DNA of 20,802 nt from Desulfocapsa sp. GTDB lineage: Bacteria > Desulfobacterota > Desulfobulbia > Desulfobulbales > Desulfocapsaceae. The position numbers and the translations under genes are program-made. Location of the stretch: NCBI GenBank assembly GCA_029934915.1, contig JAOZLI010000015.1, positions 1-20,802 of the forward strand, read 5' to 3'. Below, piece after piece: positions 8,008 to 15,610 of this stretch. The first letter of the stretch is position 1, and each line of letters begins with the position of its first letter. Under the pieces are notes generated by a model that had not been told where the DNA came from, made no database searches, and worked only from the letters and a program-made list of their open reading frames with translations.

Positions 8008-9129
8008 ATGATTAAAATACCACGTATTCCCATTATTTTTACCGCAGCATTTTTGCTGGTCGCAATAATTGTATGCCTCGTTAATTATCAACTGGCAGGC
8101 ACCTCACCGCCAAAATCCTTTGCACTCTACAATTTTGGTTCCATTGCGAGTATTGCTGCTCTTTTCGGGCTCATTCTCTACCTCTGCGTACGAAGTACCG
8201 AGCAGGCAAAAAAGGAGCAGGATAGACTCCAGGTAAAAATCGAGTCCATAACTGACACTCTTCATGATGCGCAATCAAGTCTTGATGATGCGGTAGAAAA
8301 AAAGACCTTTGAAATGTCCGTTATTAATGGCTCTCTCAACCGCGAGATTGCAGAACGGATTCAAGCAGAGTCCGAAGGCATAAAACTTCGCGAACGCTTG
8401 CAGGCGATCCTGAACTCTGCAGGAGACGGTATCTTTGGAATTGATTCTAAAGGGATCGTTACTTTTGTCAATCAAAAGGCAACAGAACTCCTTGGCTGGT
8501 CAAGGGAAGAACTTATCGGCCACTCTCACCATGATCTGGTCCATCACACTCACGAGTCCGGAGCGAAATTTCCCGTACAGGAATGCCCAATTTATATGGC
8601 CTACAAAGATGGCAATGTTCATTTTGAGGACGATGATATTTTCTGGACAAAGAATGGCAGAAGTTTTCCTGTTGAATACACCTCTACCCCTCTGTTGGAT
8701 GGTGATAATCTCGCCGGAGCCGTGGTTATTTTTAAAGATATCTCCCAAACTAAAAAGATGGAAAAACAGCTGGAACTCATCCTGGACTCCGCCGGAGAGG
8801 GCATATTCGGGCTTGATATGAAAGGGAATGTTACCTTTATGAACAAATCCGCCTCCATCATGTTAGGCTGGAGCAGGAAAGACCTTATCGGAAAGCCCCA
8901 CCATGACATCATTCATCACAGCCATGCAGACGGGAGTCAACATCACAAAAAGGACTGCCCTATCCATATGACTTGTCAGGATGGACAAATTCACCTTAAA
9001 TCAAATGATGTTTTCTGGACAAAAGATAAGACAAGTTTCCCTGTAGACTATAACTCTACTCCCATTTTTGAAGGAAAGAAAATTACTGGTGCGGTAGTGG
9101 TATTCCGGGATCCATCCATCTTTTCATGA
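8008..9129 (+). CDS. Membrane-anchored tandem-PAS protein without an output domain
   Basis: A 373-residue protein with two N-terminal membrane helices (about 8-27 and 42-62), a coiled-coil linker (64-130) and two PAS domains (about 131-247 and 254-368) that are duplicates of each other. Both repeats carry the same blocks: LGWSR-(E/K)-(E/D)-LIG, a histidine cluster (HSHHDLVHHTH near 172-182 and HHDIIHHSH near 298-306), ECPIY or DCPIH, and FWTK followed by SFPV. There is no kinase, cyclase, methyl-accepting or DNA-binding domain; the protein ends just after the second PAS. It has a strong AAGGAGG ribosome-binding site and sits between a kinase and a sigma-54 activator, so it probably feeds a membrane-side or metal/redox signal to them by protein contact. 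That role is inferred from position. Confidence 0.9.
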   Translation: MIKIPRIPIIFTAAFLLVAIIVCLVNYQLAGTSPPKSFALYNFGSIASIAALFGLILYLCVRSTEQAKKEQDRLQVKIESITDTLHDAQSSLDDAVEKKTFEMSVINGSLNREIAERIQAESEGIKLRERLQAILNSAGDGIFGIDSKGIVTFVNQKATELLGWSREELIGHSHHDLVHHTHESGAKFPVQECPIYMAYKDGNVHFEDDDIFWTKNGRSFPVEYTSTPLLDGDNLAGAVVIFKDISQTKKMEKQLELILDSAGEGIFGLDMKGNVTFMNKSASIMLGWSRKDLIGKPHHDIIHHSHADGSQHHKKDCPIHMTCQDGQIHLKSNDVFWTKDKTSFPVDYNSTPIFEGKKITGAVVVFRDPSIFS

Positions 9130-9156
9130 TTTCTAATTAGCATAAACGGAACAATA

Positions 9157-10965
9157 ATGAACACCTCAATAAAAGAAGAGACCCCAATCCTTGTAGTCGA
9201 TGATGAGGAATCCCTGCGTCATACCTTCAAGATTTTCCTTAAACGTGAAGGTTACGGGCCAATTGTTCTGGCCTCAAGTTTCGACGAAGCGGTGGCAGAG
9301 CTAGCAAGCAACAGCTTCGACCTGATCATCAGCGATATTGTCCTTGGTGGGAATACTGGGATAGACCTCCTGAAACGTGTGCGGGAACTCAACATGGATT
9401 GTCCGGTCATCATGGTTACAGGCTATCCAAACGTGGAAACCGCCGCTGACGCATTGCGCTTCGGAGCTTTTGATTATATCCAAAAACCCGTAGAAAAAGA
9501 GCAGCTTTTAAGAACCAGCAGACTTGCACTTCAGCAATACCAGCTGCAACAGGAGAAACAAAAAGCTGAAGAGGGCAAAGAAAAATACAGGTATTATCTG
9601 GACACGTTATTTCGCAGTGTCTCAGATTCAATCCTGACCATTGATGATGAGATGAATGTCGTTAAGATGAACCAGGCAGCTCGTTCCTTTTTTGGTTCCA
9701 TCAACCCTGCCATCCAGGAAAAATGTAATCTTGCTACTGTCTGTGGGGTAGAAACTGACTGTTTTTTTAAAACCGATGTGGAAAAGGTCTTACGATCTGG
9801 TATTGAAATAACCGAACATCGGATTGAATTTCAAAACAGTTCACAAAAACAAAATGTTGTTTCATTATGTGTTTCCCCCCTCGAAGATGGTAGAGGCGGT
9901 ACCCACGGTGTCGTGATTGTTATTCGTGACATGACAACTAGTCTTGCCCCCCAACAGAGCAAACAACGCGCCACATTCCATCGCATGATTGGGGAAAGTG
10001 CCGCCATGCAGACCGTGTACACCATGATTGAGAATGTGGGCAAGGTGGATTCTGCAGTACTGATCACCGGAGAAAGTGGTACAGGAAAAGAACTTGCGAC
10101 AGAAGCCTTACACCTTGAGAGCCACAGAAAAAACAGACCCCTTGTGAAAGTTGACTGCACGGCCATCCCTGAGAATCTTCTTGAGAGTGAGCTTTTTGGT
10201 CATAAAAAAGGGTCCTTCACCGGAGCCGATGAAGATCGTATGGGCCGGATCCTGCAGGCCGATGGCGGCACATTGTTTCTTGATGAAATTGGTGACATAT
10301 CCTCCTTGATGCAGTTACGACTCTTGCGCTTTCTGCAGGAAAAAACCTTTTATCCGGTGGGTCGTGACACTGCGATCCAGGTTGATGTACGGGTGATCGC
10401 TGCCACCAATGTTAATCTACGGGAACAGGTCCAACTAGGAAAATTCAGAGAAGATCTCTATTTCCGGCTGCGGGTTATTGATATTATCCTCCCCCCTCTT
10501 CGAGAACGAGATGGTGACATCATCCTTCTTGCCAAGCATTTTCTTGAAAAATTCGCCACCCAGATGGGCAAACCTATCACCGGAATTTCAGATCAGGCCA
10601 TGGAACTCATGGCCAAATACCATTGGCCTGGAAATATAAGAGAGCTTGAACATGTTATAGAGCGCTCTGCTGTTCTTTGCAATGATGCAACCATTGCCAA
10701 AGAACTACTCCCCACAGAGATACTCAACCCACAAGCTTTCGGGCCGCCATCAGCCGTAATGCAGGAGCAGCCCCCCCAGAATGGTAATATTGTCTCTCCT
10801 CTTCAGCCCTTTCAGGCCGACAACCCCGAATCCAGGATTATTGCAGCGCTTAAAAAGAGTGGCGGCAATAAGGCCAAGGCTGCACGCCTTCTGAACATTG
10901 ACCGTTCCACCCTGTATCGCAAATTAAAAGAATTACAGATTGATCTCAACACACTTGACATCTGA
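9157..10965 (+). CDS. Sigma-54-dependent response regulator with an internal PAS domain (REC-PAS-AAA+-Fis)
   Basis: A 602-residue activator. The receiver domain (1-125) has VVDDEE and phospho-acceptor D60 in LIISDIVLGG, plus K in FDYIQKPVE. A coiled coil and a PAS domain (about 140-270) separate it from the AAA+ domain, which carries Walker A GESGTGKE at 305-312, the sigma-54 loop as GSFTGA at 352-357 (serine in place of the usual alanine) and Walker B LFLDEIGD. The C-terminus holds a Fis-type helix-turn-helix, NKAKAARLLNIDRSTLYRKL. The PAS insert gives it a second sensory input besides phosphorylation. It follows the tandem-PAS gene by 27 bp and is probably phosphorylated by the kinase two genes upstream. 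The inverted repeats 6 bp after its stop and the sigma-54 promoter beyond are plausible targets. Confidence 0.95.
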   Translation: MNTSIKEETPILVVDDEESLRHTFKIFLKREGYGPIVLASSFDEAVAELASNSFDLIISDIVLGGNTGIDLLKRVRELNMDCPVIMVTGYPNVETAADALRFGAFDYIQKPVEKEQLLRTSRLALQQYQLQQEKQKAEEGKEKYRYYLDTLFRSVSDSILTIDDEMNVVKMNQAARSFFGSINPAIQEKCNLATVCGVETDCFFKTDVEKVLRSGIEITEHRIEFQNSSQKQNVVSLCVSPLEDGRGGTHGVVIVIRDMTTSLAPQQSKQRATFHRMIGESAAMQTVYTMIENVGKVDSAVLITGESGTGKELATEALHLESHRKNRPLVKVDCTAIPENLLESELFGHKKGSFTGADEDRMGRILQADGGTLFLDEIGDISSLMQLRLLRFLQEKTFYPVGRDTAIQVDVRVIAATNVNLREQVQLGKFREDLYFRLRVIDIILPPLRERDGDIILLAKHFLEKFATQMGKPITGISDQAMELMAKYHWPGNIRELEHVIERSAVLCNDATIAKELLPTEILNPQAFGPPSAVMQEQPPQNGNIVSPLQPFQADNPESRIIAALKKSGGNKAKAARLLNIDRSTLYRKLKELQIDLNTLDI

Positions 10966-10971
10966 CAACAA

Positions 10972-11015
10972 TGCCACACTTCTGTCTGATCAGAAGTGTG
11001 GCACATGCCACACTT
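10972..11015 (+). promoter_or_regulatory. Three interleaved TGCCACACTT arms: hairpin/operator or enhancer element
   Basis: Arm 1 TGCCACACTTCTG (10972-10984) is the exact reverse complement of arm 2 CAGAAGTGTGGCA (10991-11003), with a 6-base loop. Arm 2's last ten bases (10994-11003) also pair perfectly with arm 3 TGCCACACTT (11006-11015) across a 2-base spacer. So two mutually exclusive stems share the middle arm. No T-tract follows on either strand, which speaks against a plain intrinsic terminator. The distance of about 210-250 bp to the sigma-54 promoter candidate at 11223 suits an enhancer for a bacterial enhancer-binding protein. Confidence 0.6.
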
Positions 11016-11194
11016 TCGTAGTGAATCTCCCTGAACAAAGCATACCCACAAAAAACATCCTACCATGCTGATTTAACACGCTTTAATAGTATTTAAATAT
11101 TTCATTTCTTTGTTTATTTCTTTTACTTCAAAAAACCATACCATAACTCCAAAGAACGAAAAAATCATCATTAGCACGCCATTCCTGCTAGTTA

Positions 11195-11265
11195 GTACTT
11201 ATCCACACCTTTTTTCTCACCATGGCACCATATGTGCAATATCTCAAATTAAAGTGGATAAGTAC
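11195..11265. repeat. 12-bp inverted repeat with DnaA-box-like arms flanking the sigma-54 promoter
   Basis: GTACTTATCCAC (11195-11206) and GTGGATAAGTAC (11254-11265) are perfect reverse complements, 59 bp centre to centre. The left arm contains TTATCCACA (11199-11207), identical to the consensus DnaA box, and the right arm reads TTATCCACT on the minus strand, one mismatch away. The sigma-54 promoter candidate lies between them and the right arm touches the ribosome-binding site. They could be operator half-sites or DnaA sites; transposon ends are unlikely because no matching copy was seen downstream. Confidence 0.5.
11223..11238 (+). promoter_or_regulatory. sigma-54 (-24/-12) promoter candidate for the transposase-like/ftsH operon
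   Basis: TGGCACCATATGTGCA matches the sigma-54 consensus TGGCACG-N4-TTGCA except for C at position 7 and G for the first T of TTGCA; GG (11224-11225) and GC (11236-11237) are ten bases apart as required. Transcription would begin near 11249, about 29 bases before the ATG at 11278. The remaining 312-bp gap between the activator gene and this gene also contains the triple-arm element and an AT-rich stretch (11080-11110). Confidence 0.6.
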
Positions 11266-11277
11266 AAAGGAGAACAG

Positions 11278-12183
11278 ATGCAGGCCATAGTAACCCAAAA
11301 CATACGCTTTCCGGAGACCAGAGAGGAATTCAAAAAGCTGTTTCCTGATGAGGAAGCAAGCCTGCGATTTTTGTTTAACAAGCGCTGGCCCAAGGGTTTT
11401 GTATGTTCCTATTGTAACTGGCTCAACGCGGAACAACTCCCGGCAAAAACCATTACCTGCAGTCACTGTGGACACCCGACATCCATTACCACCAATACAG
11501 TAATGCATGGAACAAAAAAATCACTTTCTCAGTGGCTTATCTGTATCTGGTGGTTCACTGCAACAGAGGGTGGGCACAGTGCGAAGGATTTACAACGTCT
11601 TTTAAAACTTTCCAGTTATCAAACCGCCTGGACCTGGCTGCAAAAACTTCGTATGGCCATGTCTGTCTCAGACAACAGGCAATGCCGGGACACCGTTGAA
11701 ATTTCATCCGACACCATTTCACTGGGTGGAGAAACACGGGCTAAAGCACCTATTCTTGCAGCAGCTGAAATTATCCTTCCTGCAGGAATTACCGGTAGGA
11801 TCAAGATGAAATCTATTGGAACGCTAAATAGCAAGTCCGTGGGTAACTTCTTAAATGAACATATTTTACCAGGATCCTCACTGCTTATTCCTGATTCCGA
11901 ACCCTTTACAACAGGCGAACTAGAATCCTTTATCACCGTTCGTAGCGCAACAGTTGATCGCAGCAGGCAAATCATCAAGAGTTTTGAGATCTGGCTCAAC
12001 AAAATCCACAGGGGCGGAGTGGTTGCCAAACATCTGCAACTTTATCTTGATGAGTTTTGTTTTCGCAGTAATGCGGCCATGCTTCCAGACTCAGAGGCTA
12101 TTTTCAATCTTCTTCTCACAGGTGTGATCGGTAATAAACCACTGTCATACAAGAGTTTAACTTCAGAAGCAGCTAAGGGGTAG
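11278..12183 (+). CDS. ISXO2/IS1595-type transposase-like protein, probably domesticated
   Basis: A 301-residue protein. The N-terminal part has the IS1595-type zinc ribbon (C43-x2-C46 and C61-x2-C64, CSYCN...CSHCGH) followed by the helical W-rich region typical of the family (SQWLICIWWF). The DDE-like domain keeps candidate acidic residues D145 (SSDTISLGGE, two residues longer than the usual DETxxGG block) and D206 (LIPDSEPF replacing TDGWxxY), and the family signature KHLQLYLDEFCFRSN at 251-265; the third catalytic position looks changed. The start with AAAGGAG upstream is the ATG at 11278; the longer open frame back to 11110 covers the promoter region. The stop is only 3 bp before ftsH, leaving no room for a right-hand terminal repeat, so this is not a free insertion sequence. 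It probably acts as a DNA-binding or regulatory protein co-expressed with FtsH (inference). Confidence 0.82.
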   Translation: MQAIVTQNIRFPETREEFKKLFPDEEASLRFLFNKRWPKGFVCSYCNWLNAEQLPAKTITCSHCGHPTSITTNTVMHGTKKSLSQWLICIWWFTATEGGHSAKDLQRLLKLSSYQTAWTWLQKLRMAMSVSDNRQCRDTVEISSDTISLGGETRAKAPILAAAEIILPAGITGRIKMKSIGTLNSKSVGNFLNEHILPGSSLLIPDSEPFTTGELESFITVRSATVDRSRQIIKSFEIWLNKIHRGGVVAKHLQLYLDEFCFRSNAAMLPDSEAIFNLLLTGVIGNKPLSYKSLTSEAAKG

Positions 12184-12186
12184 ATA

Positions 12187-14004
12187 ATGTCTCAAATTCA
12201 AACCGGATTACTTGTTCTACTCCTGACCTTTCTTGGAGTGGTTGGCTATAACGTCTACTTGAGTGAAATCACCCCGGAAGAACGTTCATACACAGAATTT
12301 ATAACATTCGTTGAAAATGATGAGATCAAATCCATTCACCTGAAAGGTGGCGATGCGAACGTAGAGGATAAAAAAGGACTAAACTTTCACACTTATATTC
12401 CTGATGTGTCATCTATTCTTCCTCTTTTCAAAGAGAAGGGAATCGAGATCACAGCTGAAGCTAACAATGAGAATTTCAGCGGTTTTATGAAATCAATGCT
12501 GCCAATACTGCTTATCCTTGGCGGATACCTGATTTTCAGCAGAAACCGACAAGGTGGTAAGCCAGATTTTGGTAAAGGAAAAGGAAAATCCTTCAGCCCT
12601 CAAAAGAAGATAGATGTCAGCTTTAACGATGTGGCAGGAATCAGTGAAGCACGCCTGGAACTCACAGAAATTGTAGATTCTTTAAAGAATCCTGAGAAAT
12701 TCTCAACCTTAGGCGGCTATATCCCTAAAGGCGTACTTCTTCAAGGTCCTCCAGGAACTGGAAAAACATTACTGGCCAAGGCAATTGCCGGCGAAGCACT
12801 GGTTCCTTTCTACTCTATTGGTGGATCTGACTTTGTTGAAATGTTTGTAGGCGTTGGAGCATCCCGGGTTCGTGAACTCTTTACAGAGGCCAAACAAAAT
12901 GCGCCATGTATCATATTTATCGATGAAATTGATGCCATCGGCGGCAAACGAAGTGGCGGCAATGCCAGTGGTTCAAATGATGAACGGGAACAAACACTCA
13001 ATGCCCTGCTTGTTGAAATGGATGGTTTTGATTCCGATGAAACTGTCATTATTATCGCAGCCACCAACAGACCTGACATGCTTGACCCGGCATTACTTCG
13101 ACCAGGGCGTTTTGATCGCCAGGTAACCATCGCCCTACCGGACGTTAAAGGCAGACGTAAAATCCTTGAAGTACATGCAAAAAAGATCGTTATGGCCCGT
13201 GGCACAGATCTCTCGGACATCGCCAGGTCAATCCCCGGATTTTCCGGTGCCGATATCGCCAATCTGGTCAATGAGGCAGCTCTGATGGCAGCACGTCATA
13301 ACAAAACAGCCGTTGACGTTTCAGATTTTGAAGATGCAAAGGACAAGATCAGCTTAGGCCTTGAACGTAAAAATGTCGTGATAAATGAAAAAGACAGACG
13401 AGTTACGGCTTATCACGAGGCAGGACACGCCATCACGGCCAAATTGCTGCCCGAAACTGACCCAGTACATAAAATAAGCATTATTCCACGGGGACAGGCT
13501 CTTGGCCTTACGCAACAGGTGCCGCTGGATGATCGACATACTTATTCGAGAGAATACATAATTAATCGCATCAAAATACTTATGGGCGGACGTATCGCAG
13601 AAGAAATTGTTTTCGGACACCAGACAACAGGTGCCAGTAATGACATAGTTACCGCTACGGATATTGCCGGTCGTTTCGTCTGTGAATTTGGAATGAGTGC
13701 TGCCATCGGCCCCATCGCCTATTCCCAGGAACAGGATGGGTTCCTTGGCGGAACGTCCTCGTCCAAACCGTACAGTGAAAAGACAGCAGAACGTATTGAT
13801 AATGAAATAAAAGATCTCATCGACCAGTGTTACAACGAGACACATACCCTGCTCACCGCAAACAATAAGTTTCTGCACAAACTGGCAGAAGCACTGCTGG
13901 TCAACGAGACCGTTGACGGAGAAGAATTTGAAATAGTTCACCAATGTTTCTTGAACGATAAAAAAATTGAATGGAATTTAAAGAAAAAAATAAAGGAGGG
14001 CTAA
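12187..14004 (+). CDS. ftsH: ATP-dependent zinc metalloprotease FtsH
   Basis: A 605-residue membrane protease that extracts and degrades membrane and soluble proteins. Two membrane helices (about 6-26 and 105-121) enclose a small periplasmic domain. The AAA module has Walker A GPPGTGKT at 187-194, pore loop FVEMFVGVG, Walker B IIFIDEID and the second region of homology [21 protein letters not shown]. The protease domain has HEAGH at 410-414 and the third zinc ligand D486 in TTGASNDI. All essential elements are intact, and its length is normal to slightly short. The gene begins 3 bp after the transposase-like gene and 71 bp before the cytochrome gene. Its position in a sigma-54-linked redox cluster suggests a secondary, condition-specific FtsH copy, perhaps for quality control of the membrane redox complex; whether another ftsH exists cannot be told from here. 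Confidence 0.98.
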   Translation: MSQIQTGLLVLLLTFLGVVGYNVYLSEITPEERSYTEFITFVENDEIKSIHLKGGDANVEDKKGLNFHTYIPDVSSILPLFKEKGIEITAEANNENFSGFMKSMLPILLILGGYLIFSRNRQGGKPDFGKGKGKSFSPQKKIDVSFNDVAGISEARLELTEIVDSLKNPEKFSTLGGYIPKGVLLQGPPGTGKTLLAKAIAGEALVPFYSIGGSDFVEMFVGVGASRVRELFTEAKQNAPCIIFIDEIDAIGGKRSGGNASGSNDEREQTLNALLVEMDGFDSDETVIIIAATNRPDMLDPALLRPGRFDRQVTIALPDVKGRRKILEVHAKKIVMARGTDLSDIARSIPGFSGADIANLVNEAALMAARHNKTAVDVSDFEDAKDKISLGLERKNVVINEKDRRVTAYHEAGHAITAKLLPETDPVHKISIIPRGQALGLTQQVPLDDRHTYSREYIINRIKILMGGRIAEEIVFGHQTTGASNDIVTATDIAGRFVCEFGMSAAIGPIAYSQEQDGFLGGTSSSKPYSEKTAERIDNEIKDLIDQCYNETHTLLTANNKFLHKLAEALLVNETVDGEEFEIVHQCFLNDKKIEWNLKKKIKEG

Positions 14005-14075
14005 GCAAATAACAATCACTGTATTTCAGGGTTGATAACTTATAATTTTGAAGATTTTTAACAAGGAGGAAATAA

Positions 14076-14606
14076 ATGCAAACACGAAAAAAAATACTAA
14101 GGACAGCAATAGCCCTTACCACAGGCGCCTTATTGTTTGCTCCAGGACTTGCATTGGCAATGGATGCAGACGACGCACCAGAATCGATCACTATAGATTC
14201 AATGGCAAATTTATACTCAGCTGTTGAGTTTGATCACCTGATGCATACTGAATATGCAAGTTGTGCTGAATGTCATCATCACACAACGGGTGTCCCGGTC
14301 GCAGATCCAAACTGTATCAGATGCCATGCATATACTCCGGAGGGAGATGATGTAAGTTGTACGGGATGTCATGAAGCAAATCGATTTGATAAGGAATATC
14401 TGGACACCCTCAACGATCCTCAGATATATCATATTGATAAACCTGGATTAAAAGGAGCGTACCACCTCAACTGTATAGGATGTCATGAAGCCATTGACGG
14501 CCCCACGGGATGTCAGGATTGTCACACCATGACAGAGGCTGGAGAAGAACGGTTCGATACCGGAAAACACGCTCCAGCAGGCGGAAGTTCCGGGGCACAC
14601 CATTGA
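14076..14606 (+). CDS. Periplasmic five-heme class III-like cytochrome c
   Basis: A 176-residue exported cytochrome. The signal peptide runs to about residue 28 (LALA-MD). Five CxxCH haem-binding motifs are present: CAECH 63-67, CIRCH 80-84, CTGCH 95-99, CIGCH 133-137 and CQDCH 146-150, with extra histidines (FDHLMH, CHHH, YHI, AYH, GKH, HH at the end) able to supply the second axial ligands. The block FDHLMHTEYASCAECHHH is that of the cytochrome c3/c7 family, but canonical c3 has four haems, so this is an extended variant. It should carry electrons in the periplasm and exchange them with the ferredoxin-like subunit encoded next. A strong AAGGAGG site precedes the ATG. It begins the three-gene redox module after ftsH. 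Confidence 0.95.
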   Translation: MQTRKKILRTAIALTTGALLFAPGLALAMDADDAPESITIDSMANLYSAVEFDHLMHTEYASCAECHHHTTGVPVADPNCIRCHAYTPEGDDVSCTGCHEANRFDKEYLDTLNDPQIYHIDKPGLKGAYHLNCIGCHEAIDGPTGCQDCHTMTEAGEERFDTGKHAPAGGSSGAHH

Positions 14607-14641
14607 CCAGTATCCTGTAACCAGTTTCAAGAGAGGACAAT

Positions 14642-15610
14642 ATGAAGAAACTCAATCGTAGAAGTTTTATAAAAGGTGGCCTGGCAACGACAGCTGCAGC
14701 CGCCGTTTTAAAAGAAAAAACAAGCGTCGCATCTGGCGATTTTGATAACTATCCAGAAGGGATGGGTGTTATTGTAGATCTCACCCGCTGTGTTGGATGC
14801 AGATCCTGCGAAGCAGCATGTAACAAAGAGCAGGGACTCCCCGAGCCAGCAGAACCATTTGATGATTTTTCAGTATTTGATCAAATACATCATGGTCAGA
14901 AACGAAGGACTGACGAAAGCAAATACACAGTGGTAAACCGTTATGATCCCCCTGAAATTGATCATCCATTGTTTAGAAAGATTCAGTGTAATCACTGTAA
15001 TGAGCCAGCATGTCTCACATCATGTTTTGTTAATGCTTACACAAAAACACCCGAAGGGGCTGTTATTTATAACTCAAAGGTTTGTGTTGGCTGCAGGACC
15101 TGTATGGTTGCATGTCCGTTTTATATCCCAACATTTAAGTATTCCAAAGCGTTTACACCAAAGATTATGAAGTGCATTTTCTGTTATGACACTCGTTTGA
15201 AAAACGGTAAACCACCAGCTTGTGTCGAGGCCTGTCCTCAGGAAGCATTGACATTCGGAAAGCGTAAAGATGTTTTAAAAATAGGTAAACAACGTATTCG
15301 TGAGACTCCTGGTAAATATGTTGATCACATATACGGCGAACATGAGGTAGGTGGAACGGCCTGGATGTATCTCTCCAGCGTACCATTTGATAAAGTTGGC
15401 TTTGACACCCATGTACCAAAAGAGCCAATCATCAATTCCGTTAAAGAGTTTCTTGCCATGGTTCCCATGGTTCTTACTATCTGGCCAGGTCTCTTTGTAG
15501 GATTCCATTTACTTGCAACGCGAAAGGACAAGATTAAGGAACTGGAAATGGAAAAAGAAGCAAAAGCAAAAAAAGCCAACGAAAATGATAAGAAGGAGGA
15601 GCAGGTATGA
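14642..15610 (+). CDS. TAT-exported, membrane-anchored four-[4Fe-4S] ferredoxin subunit (HybA/HmcB-like)
   Basis: A 322-residue electron-transfer subunit. The twin-arginine signal is NRRSFIKGG at residues 5-13, so the folded protein is exported to the periplasmic side. Sixteen cysteines form four cluster-binding groups: C50/53/56/60, C116/119/124/128, C148/151/154/158 and C178/181/194/198, as in HybA, HmcB and DmsB-like proteins. A C-terminal membrane helix (about 271-291) followed by a lysine/glutamate-rich tail anchors it, as in HybA. It should pass electrons between the multihaem cytochrome and the NrfD-type membrane subunit. Its stop overlaps the next gene's start by 4 bp. No molybdopterin or hydrogenase catalytic subunit lies nearby, so it is probably a pure electron conduit. 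Confidence 0.95.
   Translation: MKKLNRRSFIKGGLATTAAAAVLKEKTSVASGDFDNYPEGMGVIVDLTRCVGCRSCEAACNKEQGLPEPAEPFDDFSVFDQIHHGQKRRTDESKYTVVNRYDPPEIDHPLFRKIQCNHCNEPACLTSCFVNAYTKTPEGAVIYNSKVCVGCRTCMVACPFYIPTFKYSKAFTPKIMKCIFCYDTRLKNGKPPACVEACPQEALTFGKRKDVLKIGKQRIRETPGKYVDHIYGEHEVGGTAWMYLSSVPFDKVGFDTHVPKEPIINSVKEFLAMVPMVLTIWPGLFVGFHLLATRKDKIKELEMEKEAKAKKANENDKKEEQV

Noticed and set aside
11110..11277. A 56-residue N-terminal extension of the transposase-like protein
   Set aside because: It covers the sigma-54 promoter and the inverted repeat and lacks family similarity; the ATG at 11278 has AAAGGAG and starts at the conserved region.
11195..12183. A mobile insertion sequence of the IS1595 family with terminal repeats
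   Set aside because: The 12-bp inverted repeat is entirely upstream of the gene, no matching right end was seen, and ftsH starts 3 bp after the stop.
13354..13944. A 196-codon minus-strand open frame inside ftsH
   Set aside because: It is fully antisense to the conserved protease domain of FtsH, has no recognisable motif and no plausible ribosome-binding site.
14028..14055. A possible TTGATA/TATAAT promoter before the cytochrome gene
   Set aside because: The two boxes are only a few bases apart, and no proper -35 stands 16-18 bases before TATAAT; read-through from ftsH is simpler.
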